Positions 20,757 through 29,105 of a stretch of 64,000 nucleotides of DNA are shown one piece after another. The position numbers were made by a program, and so were the translations under genes. The stretch lies in the NCBI GenBank assembly GCA_965224285.1, contig OZ245043.1, forward strand, positions 4,278,001-4,342,000, read 5' to 3'. Within the stretch, counting starts at the first letter, position 1. Each line of letters begins with the position of its first letter. The DNA is from JAJCYK01 sp965224285 (GTDB lineage Bacteria; Bacteroidota; Bacteroidia; Cytophagales; Cyclobacteriaceae). The notes under the pieces were generated by a model. That model was not told where the DNA came from. It did no database searches and worked only from the letters and a program-made list of their open reading frames with translations.

Positions 20757-21458
20757 TTAAAAATCAACGTCTTTCTTTGCTCCATATTGCCACAGGACGG
20801 ATAATCCTATATAAGTGACTATAATGAGCGGAATCGCCATAATTTTTGCCACCAATAAGGTCGGGATCGCTATTATTACCAGCAACCAGCGAAAGCGGTT
20901 AACTTTCCAGCTTAAATTTTTAAACTTCAATCCAAACAGTGGAAGATTGGAAACCATTAGATAAGAAATAATTAGTATCAATGTGATCCAAGATAGGGGG
21001 CTGCTGAATAGTTGGTCAGAAAATCCCCGTGCACCAATGGCGGATAAGCTGCTGATCAATAAGGCCGCTGCGGGGGTTGGCAGTCCTTTGAAGTTACCGT
21101 CATCACTGCTTTCCAGATTAAATCTTGCTAGCCTGTAGGCTGCGGCGATAACTATCAAAAAGGACACATAAGGCCAGAGAGAGGCTTGGGTATGCCCTAG
21201 GAATAACTGGTAGACTATAACGGAGGGCAACAGGCCAAATGAAACGACATCGGCTAGTGAGTCCAATTGCTTACCGATATCGGAACTGACTTTGAGCATT
21301 CTTGCTACCAGCCCATCTGCAAAATCCATTACCCCGGCGAACCAGATCATGTATGAAGCCCACTCCAGATTATCGTTAAAAGCAAAAATCACCCCCAGGC
21401 AACCACAAAATAGATTGCCCATGGTAATGAGGTTTGGTATGAATTTGAGTAGTCTCAA
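20757..21458 (-). CDS. pssA: CDP-diacylglycerol--serine O-phosphatidyltransferase
   Basis: Integral membrane CDP-alcohol phosphatidyltransferase of 233 residues. It condenses CDP-diacylglycerol with serine to phosphatidylserine, precursor of phosphatidylethanolamine. The full family motif DxxDGxxARx8GxxxDxxxD is visible at about residues 45-70 (DFADGLVARM then G-KQLDSLAD). Six or more hydrophobic helices are predicted by eye. Serine specificity is inferred from length and the Bacteroidota PssA-like N terminus MRLLKFIPNLITMGNLFCG. It follows the metallo-hydrolase gene by 6 bp and precedes porU by about 90 bp. Confidence 0.9.
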   Translation of the reverse strand: MRLLKFIPNLITMGNLFCGCLGVIFAFNDNLEWASYMIWFAGVMDFADGLVARMLKVSSDIGKQLDSLADVVSFGLLPSVIVYQLFLGHTQASLWPYVSFLIVIAAAYRLARFNLESSDDGNFKGLPTPAAALLISSLSAIGARGFSDQLFSSPLSWITLILIISYLMVSNLPLFGLKFKNLSWKVNRFRWLLVIIAIPTLLVAKIMAIPLIIVTYIGLSVLWQYGAKKDVDF

Positions 21459-21464
21459 AACTGC

Positions 21465-22109
21465 CTATTGAATGGCGCAAAAAGGATTGGTTTTCTTCTC
21501 ATGCCCCACGGTAGTTACGGGACCATGACCGGAATACACCACCACTTCATCATCCAATTTAAATATTTCCCCCTGGATACTGTCAATTAGTGTTTGGTAG
21601 TCGCCCCCAGGTAAATCTGTGCGACCGATGCTTCCATTGAACAGCACATCACCTGCCAGACAAATTTTAGCTTGAGGATGATAAAAAGCCAAATGCCCCG
21701 GGCTATGACCGGGAACAAAGATCACCTCCCATTGATTATTGCCAATGTTCAGGGGTTCATTAGCGGTCAGATATCCGTCCACTTCTGCCTCTTGATAACC
21801 GGGAAAGCCGTAATTGGCAGCATACACCTTGACTGAGCGGTAGGTTTCAATTTCCTTTTCCGGTATTAGCAGGGGCACTCCAAAATGAGTTTTGGTAAAT
21901 TGATTTCCCAATACGTGGTCAATATGACAGTGAGTATTCACGATCATTTCAATTTGCAGACCTTTCGATTCCACGAACTCTACTAATTTCGCCTGCTCCT
22001 GTGGGTGGTAGCAACCTGGATCAACTATAGCGCCTTTGGTTGATTCATCGTAAACCACATAAGTGTTTTCCTGAAAGGGACCAAAAATAAAAGATTGGAC
22101 GGTTGACAT
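21465..22109 (-). CDS. Metallo-beta-lactamase-fold hydrolase (glyoxalase II-like)
   Basis: Zinc hydrolase of about 214 residues with the fold of glyoxalase II-type enzymes. Metal motifs are complete: THCHIDH, GHSPGHLAFY, GDVLFNGSIGRTDLPGGD and a C-terminal SGHGPVTT. The chosen ATG at 22109 begins MSTVQSFIFGPFQENTYVV. An upstream start at 22142 would add 11 residues that do not fit the family. The substrate is unknown; relatives act on hydroxyacyl-thioesters. It is divergent from the FAD oxidoreductase and is transcribed with pssA, from which it is separated by 6 bp. Confidence 0.88.
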   Translation of the reverse strand: MSTVQSFIFGPFQENTYVVYDESTKGAIVDPGCYHPQEQAKLVEFVESKGLQIEMIVNTHCHIDHVLGNQFTKTHFGVPLLIPEKEIETYRSVKVYAANYGFPGYQEAEVDGYLTANEPLNIGNNQWEVIFVPGHSPGHLAFYHPQAKICLAGDVLFNGSIGRTDLPGGDYQTLIDSIQGEIFKLDDEVVVYSGHGPVTTVGHEKKTNPFCAIQ

Positions 22110-22181
22110 ATGCAAAAATAAGGGCCAGACAAATTTGGTCAAATATTGTTAAAAATCCATTGATCCTATTTTATTTGCTTC

Positions 22182-23225
22182 ATGCGTTGGGATTATATGA
22201 TAGTGGGTCAGGGATTGGCGGGATCTGTTTTATCATACACCTTAATGGAAAAGGGCAAAAAGGTATTGGTTATCGACAATCCCGGATTACCCAAGGCTTC
22301 AGCAGTTGCTGCCGGTATATTCAATCCGTTTACCGGACGCCGCCCGGTCAAAACCTGGATGCTGGATCATTTGTTCCCATTTTTACTGCGTTTTTACCGG
22401 GGTATGGAACAAAAGTTACAGGTCAGGCTGTTGCATCCCATGCCTATATACAGACCTTTTCTAACTATCGAAGAGCAGAACCAGTGGAGTAGTATGTTAA
22501 GTGATCCTCAGTTTGCCGATTATCTAGACCGGTTGATCAGATCTTCAGAAGCCCCTGATATGGTCAGGGGGGAATTGGGAGGCATAATGTTCAGTAATTG
22601 CGGGTACTTGAACATACCTGCACTACTGGCAGCCCATCAGGATCTACTACGAGAGCAGGACCAACTGTTAGAAGAACAGTTTCAATATGATCAGTTGGAA
22701 ATAAAACAGCAAGAAATACATTACCAGGGGGAGCGTGCTTTGAGAATAATTTTTTGTGAAGGGCCAAATTTAACCCAAAATCCCTACTTTAATTGGCTTC
22801 CTTTACGTCCGGTAAAAGGAGAGATTATTGAGGCAGCACTCCAAACAGAGCTTTCGTATATGGTAAACCGAGGTATCTTCATGCTACCATTATCAAATGG
22901 CCGGTACAAGGTTGGTGCAACTTTTGAGCATGAGGAGCTGAACTGGTTGCCCAGTAAGAATGGACGGCAACAATTGAAAGACAAGCTCAGTGGATTGGTC
23001 AGAGAAAACTTTACCATTCATGACCAATTGGCAGGGATCAGACCCGCTACTAAGGATCGTCGACCATTCGTAGGAATACACCCCAAATTCGAACCATTAG
23101 GGGTATTTAATGGTTTAGGAACCAAAGGTGTTTCATTGGCGCCGTATTTCGCGGAAAAGCTTTTTGAGCTTATGGAATGGGGAAGGCCTTTGCCCGGTGA
23201 GGTATCAATTAATCGCTATTTTTAA
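22182..23225 (+). CDS. FAD-dependent oxidoreductase (DAO/ThiO-like), function unknown
   Basis: A 347-residue flavoprotein of the D-amino-acid-oxidase type. The N-terminal dinucleotide fold reads YMIVGQGLAGSVLSYTL with the GxGxAG pattern, followed by KVLVIDN. GIRPATKDRRPFVGIHP and NGLGTKGVSLAPY near the C terminus are the second FAD-contact region of the DAO family, as in ThiO and the oxidase half of MnmC. No membrane segments are evident. The substrate cannot be assigned. It starts about 70 bp from the divergent metallo-hydrolase gene and is followed after 30 bp by the large outer-membrane protein, so it may head that transcript. Confidence 0.82.
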   Translation: MRWDYMIVGQGLAGSVLSYTLMEKGKKVLVIDNPGLPKASAVAAGIFNPFTGRRPVKTWMLDHLFPFLLRFYRGMEQKLQVRLLHPMPIYRPFLTIEEQNQWSSMLSDPQFADYLDRLIRSSEAPDMVRGELGGIMFSNCGYLNIPALLAAHQDLLREQDQLLEEQFQYDQLEIKQQEIHYQGERALRIIFCEGPNLTQNPYFNWLPLRPVKGEIIEAALQTELSYMVNRGIFMLPLSNGRYKVGATFEHEELNWLPSKNGRQQLKDKLSGLVRENFTIHDQLAGIRPATKDRRPFVGIHPKFEPLGVFNGLGTKGVSLAPYFAEKLFELMEWGRPLPGEVSINRYF

Positions 23226-23255
23226 TTATATTACACTACTAATTTTAAACCATTT

Positions 23256-26200
23256 ATGGCGGTAAGAAACTTATTTGGATTCTTTCTGGTATTGTTGATT
23301 TTAGGATCGGTCCCCGCAGTTCATGGACAGGAATCCATTGCTGATTTCGGAAAGAATCGAGTACAATATAAAAATTTCAATTGGCAGTATTACAGCTCGG
23401 ATAATTTTGATGTTTATTTCTATGAAGGCGGCAGAACCATGGCCCGACAGGCTGCTGAATATCTGGAAAATGAATATGATCGTATAACCCAGGATATTTT
23501 GGGATACGCTTTATATTCGAAGGCTAAAATATTCATTTATAACTCCGTAGCAGATCTTCATCAGAGTAATGTAGGGGTAAATGAAAATAATTTTACCGCC
23601 AGTGGTCAGACGGAATTTGTCAAACCTCAGGTGGAAGTGGCCTATACCGGGAGCGCCGCAGAATTTAAAACCAATCTTATTTTCGAGGTTTCCAGGCTAC
23701 TGATCCGCGATATGATGTATGGCGGGAGCCTCACCGATATGTTTCAAAGCGCCTACTTATTTAATCTGCCGGCCTGGGTAATCGATGGCGCCGCACTTTA
23801 TGTTACTTACGGGTGGTCGGTGGAGATGGATGATTATATGAGGGATTTTTTCCAGAATAAGAAATTCAAAAAATTGGGGAAGTTGGATGGGGAAGAGGCG
23901 GCTGTTATTGGGCAGTCCATCTGGAATTATATAGCTGAAACCTACGGATTGAATAACATTTCAAATGTCTTAAATCTTACCAGGATCAATCGAAGTGAGC
24001 AAAACAGCATAATTTACACCTTAGGGGTAACCTTTAACCGCTTTATCGATGAATGGAAAGCCTATTATCAGACCATGGGCCAACAGGTACATAACAGCTA
24101 CCTATCGCCTGATATAGGTGCGATGATTGGAGACAATGGGAAAGGTGTTATTTATCAACAGGTAAAGTTCAGTCCAAACGGGAACCTGATGGCCTTCTCT
24201 AAAAATTTACAAGGTAAATACGATGTGATTGTCAGAGATCTGGCTACCGGTAACGAGGAAAAGATATTAAGTGGCGGTTACAAGGTTATCAATCAGAAAG
24301 TCGATCTGAATATCCCCCTACTTTCATGGAAAGATAGTAATGTCCTGGGTGTAATTACCGTGGAAAAAGGAGAGTATCAACTGGTTTTAGTGGATGTGGC
24401 TTCAGGAAATACCCAGAAGCGTTCACTGGATAGACTAGCCCAGATAAAGGATTTTGCCTTTCATGAAAAAGGGAATACTGCCATCGTGAGTGCGGATAGC
24501 CGGGGACAAAACGACTTGTTTCTGCTATCCTTAAACCGGAACTCTTTGCGCAGACTTACCAATGACCCCTATGATGACTTAAATCCCAGCTTTATTCCAG
24601 AAAGCAATGCTGTAGTATTTACCTCAAATCGCACCAATGATACCTTAAACCGGGAAACTATCAAACTGGAGGAAATTGAGCAAAACTATAATCTTTTCAT
24701 AATGGATCTGGATTCGGCTAGTAATGTGCTTACCAGAGTCACCAATACCCTCAGTCGGGATTTTCAGCCCATCCCCGGGAAAAATCAGACGGTATACTAT
24801 ATAAGTGATCAGAAGGGAATATATAATCTCTACAAATATGACCTGTCCAATAAGTTGTATACTCAAATTTCCAGGTTTGCGGCCAGTATCCAGCACTATG
24901 ATATCAATTTTGAAAAGGGAGGCATAGCCTATACCATGATTTATGAAGGAGAGGATGCCTTGTACTATCAACCTCGTTTCTCCCTGGATCAGAACAACTT
25001 TACCCCCCAAACCAAGCGCCAGGAAATTAAACAGGCTTTATTTATCTCTGAACGAATTCGTGAAAGACGCGAGAAGGAGTTGCAAGCATTGGAGGACTCA
25101 CTGCCTCAACAGGAGCAAGCCCCGCTGGGGCAAGTACTGGAGCCTTTGGATAGTATTGAAGTGCAGGATAACGCTACTGAAGTAATTGACACTGATGACT
25201 ACATATTCGATACAGAAATATTGGAGCAAGTGGAGGAGGAACAGAATGAGGCGGAGGGTCAGCCATCAATTCTTCAGAACTTCAGAACTCTGGCCCGGGA
25301 AAGCGAGATCAACGGACCGTTCCCTTATCAGCCCAGGGTTGGCTTTGACAATATTGTTTTCTCCTGGGTCATCGACCCTTTAATTGGATTTGGTATACAG
25401 GCCGAAGTCCAGGTCAATGATCTGTTGGAGAATCATAAGTTTTATGGCGGTGTATTGGCAACTACCGACTTGAGAAGTGGTAGCTATTATGGTGAATATC
25501 ATTATTTGAAAGAGCGACTGGACTATCACGGACGCTTTAGTCGCCGTACCATATTTAGAACTATCAATGATCCTCGGGCTGACTACGATGTTAAGTACGT
25601 AATGAATAAGGTTGAGGTTGGAGTAAGCTATCCACTTAATATCCGCAGCAGATTCAGGGTCAGCCCTTTTTACGCCGGTACACGATCCTATGACCTCGAC
25701 CCCTTTAAGTTGAGTTTTCCTCCCGGTACACCTGGCGGGCCTCCTGATCCCGCTGATACCAAAAGGGACTACTTTGGAGCTAAAGTGGAGTATGTATATG
25801 ACAACACCATAGTTAGTGGTTTAAATTATCTGGGTACCAGGGCCAAAGCCTCTATAGAGCATTTTGAAAATTACGGCAATAGTGAGCGGAATTTCAATAA
25901 TTTCAGAATTGATGTACGGCACTACCAGAAGATCCATCGTGAATTAATATTTGCCGGAAGGTTGTTTTATGCCCGGTCTTTTGGCAACGACCCGAAGGAT
26001 TTCCTGTTGGGTGGCATGAAGAACTGGTTGTTTAATGACACTGACAACGAGAATAACGAAGGAGATCCCCTCTTTGATCCGGTAGACGAGGACAACAGCG
26101 ATATTTTGTTTGTTGAATATGTAACCAATATGAGGGGATTCGATTACAATAAATTCAGTGGAAATAATGCATTACTATTCAATGCTGAACTGAGATTCCC

Positions 26201-26522
26201 AGTAGTTAAATATTTTAATAGCGGTCCAATTGCCTCGAATTTTTTCCGCAATTTACAGCTGATCGGGTTTTATGACCTGGGCTCCGCCTGGACGGGAAGT
26301 AGCCCCTTAGCCGATGAAAATAGCTTGAATACCGAGCAAATTGAAGCTGGGAACTTCAAGGCCCGGATCAACAACTTTGGCAGTGCCTGGTTGGCCAGTT
26401 ATGGTGCAGGAATTCGCACGGTGCTTCTGGGCTATTATCTCAAATTCGATGTGGCCTGGCCTATTGAAGATTACGAAGTAGGGTCTCCTAAATTTTATTT
26501 GACCTTAGGTTATGATTTTTAG
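23256..26522 (+). CDS. Outer-membrane protein: degenerate peptidase-MA, TolB-like propeller and BamA-like barrel
   Basis: A 1088-residue secreted protein with a signal peptide ending near VHGQ. Three parts can be read. Residues 40-270 resemble a gluzincin (peptidase-MA) domain, but the helix that should carry HExxH reads FEVSR (143-147) and the following WxxEG reads WVIDG (174-178), so it should be inactive. Residues 280-620 contain TolB/PD40-type blades (FSPNGNLMAFS, IPESNAVVFTSNRTND). Residues 680-1088 are a BamA/Omp85-type surface-antigen barrel ending in aromatic LTLGYDF, a usual barrel C terminus. An acidic linker (about 590-680) separates the last two. It is common in Cytophagales but not functionally defined; a role in the outer membrane is inferred. 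Confidence 0.8.
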   Translation: MAVRNLFGFFLVLLILGSVPAVHGQESIADFGKNRVQYKNFNWQYYSSDNFDVYFYEGGRTMARQAAEYLENEYDRITQDILGYALYSKAKIFIYNSVADLHQSNVGVNENNFTASGQTEFVKPQVEVAYTGSAAEFKTNLIFEVSRLLIRDMMYGGSLTDMFQSAYLFNLPAWVIDGAALYVTYGWSVEMDDYMRDFFQNKKFKKLGKLDGEEAAVIGQSIWNYIAETYGLNNISNVLNLTRINRSEQNSIIYTLGVTFNRFIDEWKAYYQTMGQQVHNSYLSPDIGAMIGDNGKGVIYQQVKFSPNGNLMAFSKNLQGKYDVIVRDLATGNEEKILSGGYKVINQKVDLNIPLLSWKDSNVLGVITVEKGEYQLVLVDVASGNTQKRSLDRLAQIKDFAFHEKGNTAIVSADSRGQNDLFLLSLNRNSLRRLTNDPYDDLNPSFIPESNAVVFTSNRTNDTLNRETIKLEEIEQNYNLFIMDLDSASNVLTRVTNTLSRDFQPIPGKNQTVYYISDQKGIYNLYKYDLSNKLYTQISRFAASIQHYDINFEKGGIAYTMIYEGEDALYYQPRFSLDQNNFTPQTKRQEIKQALFISERIRERREKELQALEDSLPQQEQAPLGQVLEPLDSIEVQDNATEVIDTDDYIFDTEILEQVEEEQNEAEGQPSILQNFRTLARESEINGPFPYQPRVGFDNIVFSWVIDPLIGFGIQAEVQVNDLLENHKFYGGVLATTDLRSGSYYGEYHYLKERLDYHGRFSRRTIFRTINDPRADYDVKYVMNKVEVGVSYPLNIRSRFRVSPFYAGTRSYDLDPFKLSFPPGTPGGPPDPADTKRDYFGAKVEYVYDNTIVSGLNYLGTRAKASIEHFENYGNSERNFNNFRIDVRHYQKIHRELIFAGRLFYARSFGNDPKDFLLGGMKNWLFNDTDNENNEGDPLFDPVDEDNSDILFVEYVTNMRGFDYNKFSGNNALLFNAELRFPVVKYFNSGPIASNFFRNLQLIGFYDLGSAWTGSSPLADENSLNTEQIEAGNFKARINNFGSAWLASYGAGIRTVLLGYYLKFDVAWPIEDYEVGSPKFYLTLGYDF

Positions 26523-26536
26523 TCTGGGTTTTGCCA

Positions 26537-26570
26537 TTTGACCCTGGCTAACGAATTTTTTGTATATTTC
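26537..26570 (+). promoter_or_regulatory. Possible promoter of yicC
   Basis: TTTG (26537-26540), 22 nt, then TATATTTC (26563-26570): a perfect -33 box and a -7 box with one mismatch, with spacing slightly long. It ends 21 nt before the yicC ATG. Confidence 0.4.
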
Positions 26571-26591
26571 CCTCCTTCAACTGCCTAGTTT

Positions 26592-27470
26592 ATGATAAAA
26601 TCGATGACCGGCTATGGCCTGGCTGCCCTGGAGAATAATGTGGTGAGCATCTCTGCTGAAGTAAAATCCTTAAATGCCAAGTTCCTGGATACCATAATTA
26701 AACTACCCAAAGTGTTTTTTGACCGGGAAATAGAAGTTAGAAACCTGATTGCGGAAAAGCTTGAACGGGGAAAAATATCGGTAAACGTAAGTTATTTAAG
26801 AAAAGACGATGAAGGCGCCAGGATTACTTTTAACAAGAAATTATTAAAATCATACTACCAGGAGATCGCCAAGATGGCCCAAGAATTGGGGGCTGATGAG
26901 GGTGATTTTCTTAAGCTGGTGCTTCAGTATCCTGAGGTAATGCAAACGGAAGAGCCTAAGGACAAACTACAGGATGACTGGAAGAAAATACAAGATACCC
27001 TACTCAAGGCCATTAACAAATGCGAGGATTTCCGCACTGCTGAAGGAAATACTCTTAAAAAGAAATTGGTGGTCTATATTGATCGCATCGAGAATTACTT
27101 AGTAAAAGTAAATAAGAAAGATCCTTCACGTACGGAAGCGATCAAAATCCGTCTTAAAAATCATATGAATGAATTTCTGCAAAACGAGAAATTCGATTCA
27201 AACCGCTTTGAACAGGAGATGCTATACTACCTGGAAAAGTTGGACATCAGCGAAGAGAAAGTAAGACTAAAATCTCATTTAGATTATTTTTTGGAAATCC
27301 TAAATCAGGATTCATCTCAGGGAAAAAAATTGTCATTTCTGAGTCAGGAGATCGGCCGCGAGATCAATACCATCGGGTCAAAAGCAAATGATGCCGAAGT
27401 TCAGAAGCTGGTAGTGGGCATGAAAGATGAATTGGAAAAGATAAAGGAACAATTACAAAATATCCTTTAA
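26592..27470 (+). CDS. yicC: YicC/YloC family endoribonuclease
   Basis: A 292-residue protein of the YicC family, which in other bacteria cleaves RNA and has been linked to sRNA decay. The N-terminal hallmark MIKSMTGYG and SAEVKSLNAKFLD are intact. The C-terminal DUF1732 domain contains EVQKLVVGMKDELEKIKEQLQNIL, the usual ending. The middle is helical and charged. Gmk (guanylate kinase) often follows yicC, but here the next gene is the convergent tonB, with a hairpin between them. Confidence 0.9.
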   Translation: MIKSMTGYGLAALENNVVSISAEVKSLNAKFLDTIIKLPKVFFDREIEVRNLIAEKLERGKISVNVSYLRKDDEGARITFNKKLLKSYYQEIAKMAQELGADEGDFLKLVLQYPEVMQTEEPKDKLQDDWKKIQDTLLKAINKCEDFRTAEGNTLKKKLVVYIDRIENYLVKVNKKDPSRTEAIKIRLKNHMNEFLQNEKFDSNRFEQEMLYYLEKLDISEEKVRLKSHLDYFLEILNQDSSQGKKLSFLSQEIGREINTIGSKANDAEVQKLVVGMKDELEKIKEQLQNIL

Positions 27471-27476
27471 ATAAAG

Positions 27477-27500
27477 AAGAACACTAATATTAGTGTTCTT
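27477..27500. terminator. Palindrome between convergent yicC and tonB, possible bidirectional terminator
   Basis: AAGAACACTAAT followed directly by ATTAGTGTTCTT is a perfect 24-nt palindrome located 6 nt after the yicC stop and 34 nt after the tonB stop. On the minus strand it is followed by CTTTATTT. On the plus strand no U-tract follows, so termination may be efficient only for tonB. Confidence 0.55.
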
Positions 27501-27534
27501 CCCTACTATTGGTAATCTCTTTTTATCTTCTCGG

Positions 27535-28209
27535 TTAGTTCAGCTTGAAGATGATAGGCAATTGCATGCGTACCCTTACAGGTCGTCCCCGTTGCTTACC
27601 AGGCTTCCACTTAGGAGCCTGCTGAATTACCCTGACGGCTTCTTCATCGCAACCTCCGCCAATACCTTTTAATACGCGCACGTCGGATAAAGATCCGTCC
27701 TTATCCACTACGAAGGTTACATATACCTTACCCTCTATATTCATTCTACGGGCTTGTGCTGGGTATTTCATCTGCTTCCCAACATACTCATAGAAGGCTT
27801 TCATACCGCCAACCGGTGCAGGTTGATCTTCTACAAACTGAAAAATCTCATCCGCTGCTTCTTCTTCCGGTGCCTCTTCAAAGACCACATCTTCAATAAC
27901 GGTTTCTTCGGTGACTTCCACATCCAGATTCACTTCAATTTCTTCTTCAATTTCTTCTTCATCAGGAACCTCGATAATTTCAGGAGGGGTCACCTGAGGC
28001 GGGGGTGGGGGAGGTTGTTCGGTGATGGGAATATCCTGTAATTCTTCAAAATCGGCGTCCAATGTACCCAGGTCAACCAGGTCATTGTCATCTCGGGATG
28101 GCCATTCAAAAGCAACCACTGTTAACAGCAAACTCAACATGAGGCCGATACTCATATAGAAGCTTGACTTTCTGAATAAATCCGCTTTGGGATATTTCTT
28201 AGATTCCAT
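27535..28209 (-). CDS. tonB: Energy transducer TonB
   Basis: TonB couples the inner-membrane proton gradient (ExbB/ExbD) to TonB-dependent outer-membrane transporters. The 224-residue protein has one N-terminal transmembrane helix (about 17-34) and a periplasmic spacer with a run of six prolines and very acidic Glu/Val repeats (about 75-120). The C-terminal TonB domain (about 140-224) contains YPAQARRMNIEGKVYVTFVV and a closing MQLPIIFKLN. No exbBD lies nearby. It has its own well-matched promoter just upstream. Confidence 0.92.
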   Translation of the reverse strand: MESKKYPKADLFRKSSFYMSIGLMLSLLLTVVAFEWPSRDDNDLVDLGTLDADFEELQDIPITEQPPPPPPQVTPPEIIEVPDEEEIEEEIEVNLDVEVTEETVIEDVVFEEAPEEEAADEIFQFVEDQPAPVGGMKAFYEYVGKQMKYPAQARRMNIEGKVYVTFVVDKDGSLSDVRVLKGIGGGCDEEAVRVIQQAPKWKPGKQRGRPVRVRMQLPIIFKLN

Positions 28210-28246
28210 AATATTGACTTTTTAGTATGAGCAGACTGCCCATATT

Positions 28247-28278
28247 CAAATATACAAAACAATTACTTTCAGGGCAAT
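28247..28278 (-). promoter_or_regulatory. Promoter of tonB
   Basis: On the minus strand ATTG (28278-28275), 20 nt, then TATATTTG (28254-28247), an exact -7 box. The start of transcription would lie near 28240, about 30 nt before the tonB ATG. The -33 box overlaps the end of the VanZ-like gene. Confidence 0.6.
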
Positions 28279-28664
28279 TTGGATTTTACTTTCTCATAAA
28301 ACAAGCTGAATAAAGCACCTGTGGCGCTTCCCAGGCCGTTTGCAGTGATATCTTGCCAGCTAAAGCTTCTACCCGGCACTAAAATTTGCCCTGTTTCTAA
28401 TAATAACCCATAAAGTATGCAAAAAGTCACAACCCACAGTAAAAATTTCCTCGATTTTACTGGAAAACCTCTTTTATAGCCCCATATAAAGCTGATGACA
28501 AGGATAAAAAACATAATGAAATGAATTAATTTATCCGGGGTAAATCCCCAGCCTGGAATGGAGGGTAATTTAGAGGATGGTATAAGGGTGGCAATCAGAA
28601 TGGCCGTGGCCCAAAGTATGAATGGTATGAAGTAAAGGTGTTTCGACCGGCCACTGGCCATCAT
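28269..28664 (-). CDS. VanZ-like family membrane protein
   Basis: A 131-residue protein with four hydrophobic helices and the VanZ-like signature: DKLIHFIMFFIL in the second helix and the acidic/aromatic pair in LLLETGQILVPGRSFSWQDITANGLGSATGAL. VanZ relatives are small membrane proteins; the founding member gives low-level teicoplanin resistance, but most chromosomal copies have no known function. It starts 4 bp after gcvH, which suggests cotranscription with gcvH and possibly sprA. Confidence 0.8.
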   Translation of the reverse strand: MMASGRSKHLYFIPFILWATAILIATLIPSSKLPSIPGWGFTPDKLIHFIMFFILVISFIWGYKRGFPVKSRKFLLWVVTFCILYGLLLETGQILVPGRSFSWQDITANGLGSATGALFSLFYEKVKSKLP

Positions 28665-28668
28665 CCCG

Positions 28669-29058
28669 CTAATCTTCGATTCCGATTAATCCGGCGTACT
28701 GTTCGGAGGTCAGCAGGGATGAAAGATCCGATTCGGATAAAGTGATTTTTATCATCCACCCTTTGCCATAGGGGTCTTCATTTACTAATTCCGGAGAATC
28801 CATTAACTCGGGATTTACCTCAGCCACATTACCGCTTAGGGGCATAAAAAGGTCTGAGACCGTTTTAACGGCTTCCACGGTGCCAAAGATCTCTCCTGAA
28901 GATATATCATCTCCTTCAGTTTCTATTTCGATATAAACAATATCTCCCAGTTCCTGCTGGGCAAAATCGGTAATCCCCACCACAGCTGTCTGGTTATCAT
29001 CTTCCAATCGAATCCATTCGTGGTCCTGGGTATATTTTAAATTATCGGGAATATTCAT
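28669..29058 (-). CDS. gcvH: Glycine cleavage system H protein
   Basis: Lipoyl carrier that shuttles the aminomethyl group between the P, T and L proteins of glycine cleavage. From the ATG at 29058 the protein is 129 residues (MNIPDNLKYTQDHEW, the family start). An upstream start at 29082 adds 8 unlikely residues. The lipoylation lysine is Lys65 in GTVEAVKTVSDLF. It follows sprA by about 50 bp and precedes the VanZ-like gene. The glycine it would consume can be produced from threonine by tdh and kbl elsewhere in this window. Confidence 0.95.
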   Translation of the reverse strand: MNIPDNLKYTQDHEWIRLEDDNQTAVVGITDFAQQELGDIVYIEIETEGDDISSGEIFGTVEAVKTVSDLFMPLSGNVAEVNPELMDSPELVNEDPYGKGWMIKITLSESDLSSLLTSEQYAGLIGIED

Positions 29059-29105
29059 GTTGAAATTTTTCCAAAAATACACTCTTTTTGCAAACAGGGA
29101 AATAT

